The translations under genes were made by a program, and so were the position numbers. From positions 124,001 through 188,000 of the forward strand of contig NZ_QJJP01000001.1 of NCBI RefSeq assembly GCF_003201565.1: a stretch of DNA of 64,000 bases, in the 5' to 3' direction. Origin of the DNA: Nitrosomonas sp. Nm84 (lineage in GTDB: Bacteria > Pseudomonadota > Gammaproteobacteria > Burkholderiales > Nitrosomonadaceae). This document shows, in pieces, positions 58,091 through 64,000 of the stretch (positions are counted from its first letter, which is position 1; every line of letters begins with the position of its first letter). Below the pieces are notes generated by a model that was not told where the DNA came from, did no database searches, and worked only from the letters and a program-made list of their open reading frames with translations.

Positions 58091-58704
58091 GATTGTCTAA
58101 CTCCTTGCATGAAAGCAAAAATTTTTTCTTCATCTTTAATACCTTTCGAAGCTTCCACGCCACTTGAAACATCAACTGCCCACGGTTTGGTTTGTTTGAT
58201 TGCCATTGCCACATTATGCGGATTTAAGCCACCGGAAAGTATAAGTGGCAGCGGCAGGTGCTGTGGAATCAATTGCCAATCAAATGCATGGCCTGTACCG
58301 CCGGGCATATCAGCAGCATACGTATCAAGCAATAATCCGCTCGCTGTATTATAGCGCTCGGCATATTGTAACAAATCCGTATCTTGTTTGACTCTAATCG
58401 CCTTAATATAAGGTTGGGAAAATTGACTGCAAAACTCCGGCGTTTCATTACCATGAAATTGCAGCAGATTTAATTTGGCCACTCGAGTGGTCTCTGCCAC
58501 CCAAGCGGCATCTGGGTCAACATAAACACCGACAGTGCAAACAAAAGGCGGTATATGTGCCGCAATCCGGTGCGCTGAATCCGGATCAATATAGCGCGCG
58601 CTGTGCAGCCAGAAGACAAAACCGATTGCATCGACACCGCACTGAACCGCTATCTTTGCATCTTCATACCGTGTAATACCGCATACTTTCACGCGCACTG
58701 ACAT
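58087..58704 (-). CDS. trpF: Phosphoribosylanthranilate isomerase
   Basis: The start at 58704 ([17 protein letters not shown]) is chosen because the family begins here. The longer frame to 58788 would overlap truA and adds an unrelated 28 residues. The catalytic Cys is in KVCGIT and the acid Asp in [12 protein letters not shown]. The 205-residue size is normal. It isomerises PRA to CdRP in tryptophan synthesis. It lies 26 bp after truA. Confidence 0.94.
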   Translation of the reverse strand: MSVRVKVCGITRYEDAKIAVQCGVDAIGFVFWLHSARYIDPDSAHRIAAHIPPFVCTVGVYVDPDAAWVAETTRVAKLNLLQFHGNETPEFCSQFSQPYIKAIRVKQDTDLLQYAERYNTASGLLLDTYAADMPGGTGHAFDWQLIPQHLPLPLILSGGLNPHNVAMAIKQTKPWAVDVSSGVEASKGIKDEEKIFAFMQGVRQS

Positions 58705-58730
58705 AATAACCAACAATTCTCTCTGTAAAC

Positions 58731-59528
58731 TTAATGATATAAGGACATGCCCGGAATCAATGGAACTTCGGCCAATTCCGGCATGCACCAGTCGCCGTCA
58801 TATTTCACACCAGCCAGATATAAGCCTGCAGCAGAGAAAGTCGGTGCTGCGTATGTTCGATCGCAATTTTCCAGCAATTCATACATCCATTCAGGAGGAT
58901 ACTTTCCTTTACCGATATAAACAAGGCAACCGATAATATTTCTTACCATATGCTGCAAAAATGCATTGGCACGTAAATCAAAAACGAAAAGATTCCCGTG
59001 ACGGGTGATATGCAACTGCGTCATTGTTCGTATCGGGGATTTTGCTTGGCACTCGGCTGCCCGGAAAGCGGAAAAATCATGTTCGCCAATTAAAATATTC
59101 CCGGCGAATTGCATTCTCTCCAGCGCAAGCGGCAAATGATGCCACCCGACCTTATGATGATGGATGCCCGGTCTAGCCGGCTGGCTCAGCAACAAATACA
59201 GATATCGCCGCTCCACCGCACTATATCTCGCGTGAAACTTGTCTGATACTTCAGTCGCCCACAAAATAGCAATATCATTGGGCAAAAATGCATTGACACC
59301 GCGCACCCATGCAGTGAGAGGGCGATGCACCGAGGTGTCAAAATGGACTACTTGATACAATGCATGGACACCGGTATCGGTACGCCCGGCGGTAATGACA
59401 CGAATTCTTTCTTTTGCTATCGCAGATAAAGCCGCTTCAAGTGCGTCTTGGATGGAGCAACTCTGCGGTTGACTCTGCCACCCGCAGTAGCGGCTGCCAT
59501 CATACTCTAGGACAAGGGCTACGCGCAC
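58731..59528 (-). CDS. truA: tRNA pseudouridine(38-40) synthase
   Basis: The 265-residue protein has the catalytic Asp in GRTDTGVHAL near residue 52, with YDGSRYCGWQSQ near the start and the C-terminal FLQHMVRNIIGCLV block. It modifies U38-U40 in tRNA anticodon arms. It lies between trpF and fimV, as in many betaproteobacteria. Confidence 0.96.
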   Translation of the reverse strand: MRVALVLEYDGSRYCGWQSQPQSCSIQDALEAALSAIAKERIRVITAGRTDTGVHALYQVVHFDTSVHRPLTAWVRGVNAFLPNDIAILWATEVSDKFHARYSAVERRYLYLLLSQPARPGIHHHKVGWHHLPLALERMQFAGNILIGEHDFSAFRAAECQAKSPIRTMTQLHITRHGNLFVFDLRANAFLQHMVRNIIGCLVYIGKGKYPPEWMYELLENCDRTYAAPTFSAAGLYLAGVKYDGDWCMPELAEVPLIPGMSLYH

Positions 59529-59592
59529 AAATTAAAAACTGTCGTTTCAAATTGCTGAATATCCCATGTCACTATGCAGAGAATGTTCATTA

Positions 59593-62148
59593 TTACAAGC
59601 TCTTTAACAATTTTCTTGCCACTTTCTTTTGCTTTGTATCACCATCACGAATAACTTCTTCGAGCATTTCTTTGGCGCCTTCTTTATCGTCCATTTCCTG
59701 ATAAGCCTTCGCCAAGTCCAATTTGGTTTCAATTTCCTGCCATTGCTCGCTTTTCTCGTTTGAATCCGATACTTGATTTTTCTTGTCAACTGAGTCCGAA
59801 TCTTCGATATCCAGATCAATATCAGCCAAGCCAAGCTCCGGTACATGCGGTACTGGTTCCGACCGCTTGGTATTATCTGTAGATTCCTGATGCTGATCAA
59901 AATCCAAAGCTTCATCCATTAATTCAGATGTATTAGAATCATTATCCACCGATCTGGATTCAGCATTTATTTTAGGTATTTCGATTTCATTGGCAGATTC
60001 TTTCTCTGCCAGATCGATATCCGAATGCGTAGACTCAAACGCTATCGAGTTGTCTTTTTCCGATACTTTATCTTCAAAATCTATCGGATCCAAAGCATGT
60101 TTTGAATCGTCAAGATCAATCTCTAACTCATAATCTGAAGCGTTAATTTCTTGTTGTAAGCTTTCAGGACCATCTGATGATTCAATTTTATCTTCAGCAT
60201 CATGAACCGCAGAAAGAGGTTGTTCTTTAACTACACCTTGCTCAATCTCATTCGCTTCATCCGTTAAATCAAATTCGATTTTATTCTCAGAGTCTTCAGA
60301 ACTATAATTATCAATAAAATCAGTTGATTGATCTCTATCTTCTGAAAAATCCTCTTGCAAATTCAGATTGATTGCCGGATGATTTGATTGTGCGCCATCG
60401 GCCGATACTTCATTTCCATCCGATAACTCAGAAGCAAATCTAGTTTCTGACTCGGATTCCTTAATTTGCTCAGTATGCTCTTCGTAATCAGTCGAATCTT
60501 TATCAAATCTATCGCCATATCCTTCGCTTTCAGGATGAGAATTCATATTCTCATAGGTTAAATCATCCTTTTCATGCTCAGAAAACGTATGATCTATTTC
60601 AGTCGCAGGCATCGCCTGTGCAGCAGCCATTGAGGCCATCCTTGATTTCATCGCGGAAGAAAAATCAGTATTCTTTTCATCTAATTCATTTTCTTCTTCC
60701 GATTGATTACGGCGTTTTTTAAGATACAGCAACACGGCTAGCAATATTAAAATTGTCGCAGCGCCAATGTATTCAATATTCCCAACCATCTGATCGGTCA
60801 GCGAATCTCCTTCGGTTTCTTGCGGTGACTGCGGTTCCACGTTTGTTTTTATCGTTGTTTCATTTGCAGGCGGCGCTTCTTGCTCTGGTACTTGCGAAGC
60901 ACTGATATCCGGTTTAGCTTCGCTTCCAGGTATAGCGCTAACAGTCTCTGCCGGGCGCACTTCCGGCTTGGCCTCAGCCTTGGCGCCAGCACCTGCTTTT
61001 ATTTGCGCCTGTGCTAAGACGGAATCTTTCAATTCCAATAACTGTTTCAGATTATCGATACTCTTCTCCAGCATGGCTACACGCTCATTAGCTTCCTTCA
61101 ACGCCAGATTTCGTGCAATGGCATCTTCTTCCATCATACGCAGGCGATCTACTAAAGCGGATTCAGGCATCTGACCATCTTTATCCGCTGGTTGAGCACC
61201 ACTCGATAATCGCAATACTTCCTTGGCAGACTCACGAGTTGAAGACGATTTTTTATCGATACTTGTTGTAATCTTCCCTTGATCAGACTGCTGAATATTG
61301 GCAGATGGTGATTCACTATGGATTGCTGCTATTTTGCTTTGATAATTATGCCAATCCGCAACTTGCATTCTAATTTCAGTTCTTGCCGTTGATGCATCGA
61401 TCGCCGCAGCCTCATTTTTTTCAGGTATTTTTAGCACCGCACCAACCCTGAGTAAATTCATATTGTTTGCAATGAAAGCATCACGGTTTGCACGATAGAG
61501 TGCCACCAGCATCTGATTAAGATCGACACCCGCGGGTAAAACTTGGCGTGCAATCGACGATAGCGTATCTCCCCGAATTACCGGTCCATAGGTGTCACTG
61601 GTTTGATTCGCAGAACGATTTGCTTGCTTAGACGAGCTTTTTTCGGGTCGATTCCTCTTACTATCAGGCGCTTTTTCTACATTTTTCTGAGCTGCATTTG
61701 CTACCGGATTCGGACTAACCTTGGGTGCAGCGATATCTTGTACATTGGCTTCAACTGGATCAAGCAAGACGGCATATTCACGTAATATGCGCCCTGAAGC
61801 CCAATTCAATTCCACCAATATATTTAGAAATGGATCATTAACAGCCTGAGGCGAAGCAAGTTTAACAAATGGACTGCCATCTGTTCTTGATTCTATCGAA
61901 ACTCTAATCGTCGAGAAATTAGGCTCGTAATTAATGCCGGCTTGAGAAAAAGCTTCTCGAGTTGCAATACTGGCTTTTAGAGATGAAATTTCATCACGGT
62001 TGGCGGTAACAATATCGATTTCGGCACTCAACGGTTGCCCCAACGCTGAATTGAGTGTCAATTTACCGAGTCCCGCTGCATGGATAGCGGCCCAAGGTAA
62101 CATCAGAATGATTACAAACAAACTTACTCTAAAAGAAGTTTTATACAC
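59593..62148 (-). CDS. fimV: FimV family peptidoglycan-binding protein
   Basis: The 851-residue protein has a signal peptide (1-24, IHAAG), the FimV N-terminal domain (LGKLTLNSALGQPLSAEID) and a LysM domain (about 190-250, RGDTLSSIARQVLPAG). A coiled coil at about 340-370 and a membrane helix near 462-480 (IGAATILILLAVLLYLKK) follow. A very acidic region of about 300 residues leads to the conserved TPR-like C-terminus (KLDLAKAYQEMDDKEGAKEM). In Pseudomonas FimV organises the cell pole. The long acidic region is typical. It lies upstream of truA. Confidence 0.92.
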   Translation of the reverse strand: MYKTSFRVSLFVIILMLPWAAIHAAGLGKLTLNSALGQPLSAEIDIVTANRDEISSLKASIATREAFSQAGINYEPNFSTIRVSIESRTDGSPFVKLASPQAVNDPFLNILVELNWASGRILREYAVLLDPVEANVQDIAAPKVSPNPVANAAQKNVEKAPDSKRNRPEKSSSKQANRSANQTSDTYGPVIRGDTLSSIARQVLPAGVDLNQMLVALYRANRDAFIANNMNLLRVGAVLKIPEKNEAAAIDASTARTEIRMQVADWHNYQSKIAAIHSESPSANIQQSDQGKITTSIDKKSSSTRESAKEVLRLSSGAQPADKDGQMPESALVDRLRMMEEDAIARNLALKEANERVAMLEKSIDNLKQLLELKDSVLAQAQIKAGAGAKAEAKPEVRPAETVSAIPGSEAKPDISASQVPEQEAPPANETTIKTNVEPQSPQETEGDSLTDQMVGNIEYIGAATILILLAVLLYLKKRRNQSEEENELDEKNTDFSSAMKSRMASMAAAQAMPATEIDHTFSEHEKDDLTYENMNSHPESEGYGDRFDKDSTDYEEHTEQIKESESETRFASELSDGNEVSADGAQSNHPAINLNLQEDFSEDRDQSTDFIDNYSSEDSENKIEFDLTDEANEIEQGVVKEQPLSAVHDAEDKIESSDGPESLQQEINASDYELEIDLDDSKHALDPIDFEDKVSEKDNSIAFESTHSDIDLAEKESANEIEIPKINAESRSVDNDSNTSELMDEALDFDQHQESTDNTKRSEPVPHVPELGLADIDLDIEDSDSVDKKNQVSDSNEKSEQWQEIETKLDLAKAYQEMDDKEGAKEMLEEVIRDGDTKQKKVARKLLKSL

Positions 62149-62314
62149 TGAGATACCCCTTTAGTTCTTTGAAAATAAATACCAGCAGGCGAGCATTGTA
62201 AGATAATCACATAATGAGATTATGCTTGGAATCAGGTTAATTCATTTCAGAAAACCCTTGATCACCCATAACATGCTACCAACCAATTTGAAAAACTGGA
62301 GATTGTGAACACAT

Positions 62315-63427
62315 TCAATGTTCAATCAGTATACGTAACATTCTTCGCAATGGCTCCGCAGCTCCCCATAGCAGCTGGTCGCCTACTGTAAAAACTGATA
62401 GATATTCCCCGCCCATCGCCAATTTGCGTAAGCGACCTACCGGTATCGATAACGACCCGGTTACGGCGGTAGGTGTTAATCTTGAAGTAGTTGCTCCTCG
62501 CTCATTAGGAACAACGTGTACCCAATCATTAGCACTGGCGATAATTTCTTCAATTTCATCCAGTGGTACATCTTGTTTTAATTTTATTGTCAAAGCTTGG
62601 CTATGGCATCGCATTGCGCCAACACGTACGCAGATTCCATCAACCGGTATCTGCCGATCACTTCTTCCAAGGATTTTATTAGTTTCCGCTTGGCCTTTCC
62701 ATTCTTCACGACTCTGCCCATTGGCCACCTCTTTATCAATCCATGGAATCAGGCTTCCCGCCAATGGCACGCCAAAATTTTCTGTTGGAAATTTCTTATC
62801 GCGCAAAGTACCAGCTACCTCACGGTCAATATCCAGAATATTCGAAGCTGGGTCATCCAGTAAATCTTTTGCAACTCTATGGGCTTCACCCATTTGTTGC
62901 AACAACTCGCGCATGTTCTTGGCCCCAGCACCTGATGCAGCCTGATAGGTCATGGCGCTCATCCAGTCCACCATACCTTTTTCAAACAGACCGCCAACCG
63001 CCATCAGCATCAAACTTACCGTGCAATTGCCACCAATGTAATTTTTCACGCCATCATGCAATGCTTGTTTGATCACGGGCATATTGACCGGATCCAGTAT
63101 GATAACGGCATCATCCTCCATGCGTAACGCTGATGCGGCATCTATCCAGTATCCTTGCCATCCGGATTGACGCAATTGTTTAATCACTTGATTCGTATAA
63201 TCACCGCCCTGACACGAAATAATAACATCCATTGCGTTCAGCTGAGCGATGTCAAAGGCATCCATTAAGGGTGGAATTTCTTTACCAATTTCAGGACCTG
63301 TGCCACCTTTCTGAGATGTTGTAAAAAAAACAGGATCTATCAAAGAAAAATCTTCTTCTTCGCGCATTCTCTGTATTAACACGGAGCCGACCATTCCACG
63401 CCAACCAACAAAACCAACTTGTTTCAT
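62315..63427 (-). CDS. asd: Aspartate-semialdehyde dehydrogenase
   Basis: The 370-residue enzyme begins [18 protein letters not shown], the NADP-binding motif. The catalytic Cys is in [13 protein letters not shown] near 134 and the catalytic His in [14 protein letters not shown] near 273. It reduces aspartyl phosphate in the lysine/threonine/methionine pathway. The length fits the gammaproteobacterial-type Asd. It lies between leuB and fimV. Confidence 0.97.
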   Translation of the reverse strand: MKQVGFVGWRGMVGSVLIQRMREEEDFSLIDPVFFTTSQKGGTGPEIGKEIPPLMDAFDIAQLNAMDVIISCQGGDYTNQVIKQLRQSGWQGYWIDAASALRMEDDAVIILDPVNMPVIKQALHDGVKNYIGGNCTVSLMLMAVGGLFEKGMVDWMSAMTYQAASGAGAKNMRELLQQMGEAHRVAKDLLDDPASNILDIDREVAGTLRDKKFPTENFGVPLAGSLIPWIDKEVANGQSREEWKGQAETNKILGRSDRQIPVDGICVRVGAMRCHSQALTIKLKQDVPLDEIEEIIASANDWVHVVPNERGATTSRLTPTAVTGSLSIPVGRLRKLAMGGEYLSVFTVGDQLLWGAAEPLRRMLRILIEH

Positions 63428-63582
63428 TGCTTTTCTCTTATCCTAAAATTGACAATCGGTTATCAAATAAAAAAACACCGCACAAATATTAGCTTACTTT
63501 GCAAATTGATAACAAATGATTAATACATGAAATTCACCTTAATTCTCTATCATTTCATGAAATTCGCTATTCGGAATACATT

Positions 63583-64000
63583 TCACATCATTGATAATAC
63601 CGCATCACCCATCGCTGTTGTACCAACGGACTTCATATTCGGCTCATCAATATCCTTTGTTCTGTAACCTAGTGCCAGAACCTTCTTAACAGCATTTTCT
63701 ATCTGTTGCGCTGCATCTTCCTGATTAAACGTGTAGCGTAACATCATGGCAACCGACAATATCGTAGCGAGCGGATTAGCCACATCCTTTCCGGCGATAT
63801 CCGGTGCGGAGCCATGAATCGGCTCGTACAAACCTTTATTATTTTCATCCAGAGAAGCGGAAGGCAGCATTCCAATGGATCCCGTTAACATCGAGGCCTC
63901 ATCAGATAAAATATCACCAAACATATTTCCGGTAACAATGACATCAAATTGCTTAGGATTGCGTACCAATTGCATTGCGGCGTTATCGACCAACATATGC
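63583..64000 (-). CDS. leuB: 3-isopropylmalate dehydrogenase, C-terminal part
   Basis: The frame runs off the right edge, so the N-terminal part lies outside the window. The visible 139 residues include [19 protein letters not shown] with the Mg-binding Asp, and [18 protein letters not shown], a family hallmark. It catalyses oxidative decarboxylation in leucine synthesis. The order leuB-asd is standard in betaproteobacteria. Confidence 0.95.
   Translation of the reverse strand, partial: HMLVDNAAMQLVRNPKQFDVIVTGNMFGDILSDEASMLTGSIGMLPSASLDENNKGLYEPIHGSAPDIAGKDVANPLATILSVAMMLRYTFNQEDAAQQIENAVKKVLALGYRTKDIDEPNMKSVGTTAMGDAVLSMM

Overview
The window looks like a chromosomal segment of a betaproteobacterium, most likely a Nitrosomonas-type member of the Nitrosomonadaceae. 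This is inferred from the block leuB-asd-fimV-truA-trpFBA-accD-folC-SPOR-cvpA-purF-metZ, the moderate G+C content and the style of the proteins. No ammonia-oxidation gene lies in the window, so the genus is not proven. I saw no rRNA, tRNA, CRISPR array or intact insertion sequence.

Layout. (1) 1-6.9 kb, transport: the end of a Kef/YbaL-type antiporter with a small downstream gene; an Nramp-like carrier that lacks the usual metal-binding motif, followed directly by an Atm1-type ABC exporter; a folate/biopterin-type MFS carrier. (2) 6.9-14.3 kb, accessory: a decayed Crp/Fnr regulator, two DUF4398-type lipoproteins (one with an OmpA domain), a periplasmic protein with a duplicated Cys motif, a dihydrolipoamide-dehydrogenase-like flavoprotein, a phospholipase D/cardiolipin-synthase lipoprotein and a 3-hydroxyacyl-CoA dehydrogenase. 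(3) 14.4-28.3 kb, accessory: a tandem pair of alginate-export-type outer-membrane barrels, an amidohydrolase, an isochorismatase-type hydrolase, a lipoprotein preceded by a hexamer microsatellite, an SDR, an Hsp31/HchA protein, a sugar acetyltransferase, a DUF488/DUF2945 pair, a bestrophin and a VapBC toxin-antitoxin module. (4) 28.3-37.3 kb, mostly housekeeping: M1 aminopeptidase, ChaN-PDZ protein, purL and the divergent NAD(P)HX repair enzyme.

(5) 37.4-43.6 kb, the least ordinary part: a frame-disrupted exported protein, a His-rich exported protein, a secreted copper-radical oxidase of the galactose/glyoxal oxidase type with all radical and copper-ligand residues present, a small lipoprotein, a 157-bp MITE-like element and an exported glycosidase-fold protein. 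(6) 44.1-49.4 kb: motAB, a membrane-anchored methyltransferase, cysS, and a pair of cyclophilins (one exported, one cytoplasmic). (7) 49.5-64 kb: a long minus-strand run of biosynthetic genes (metZ, purF, cvpA, SPOR protein, folC, accD, trpA, trpB, trpF, truA, fimV, asd, leuB) covering methionine, purine, folate, fatty-acid, tryptophan, lysine/threonine and leucine synthesis.

The best candidate for something undescribed is the secreted copper-radical oxidase with its exported neighbours at 37.4-43.6 kb. The motif-less Nramp/Atm1 pair at 2.4-5.5 kb comes next. The claims rest on reading the sequence and on recall of protein families; no database search was run.
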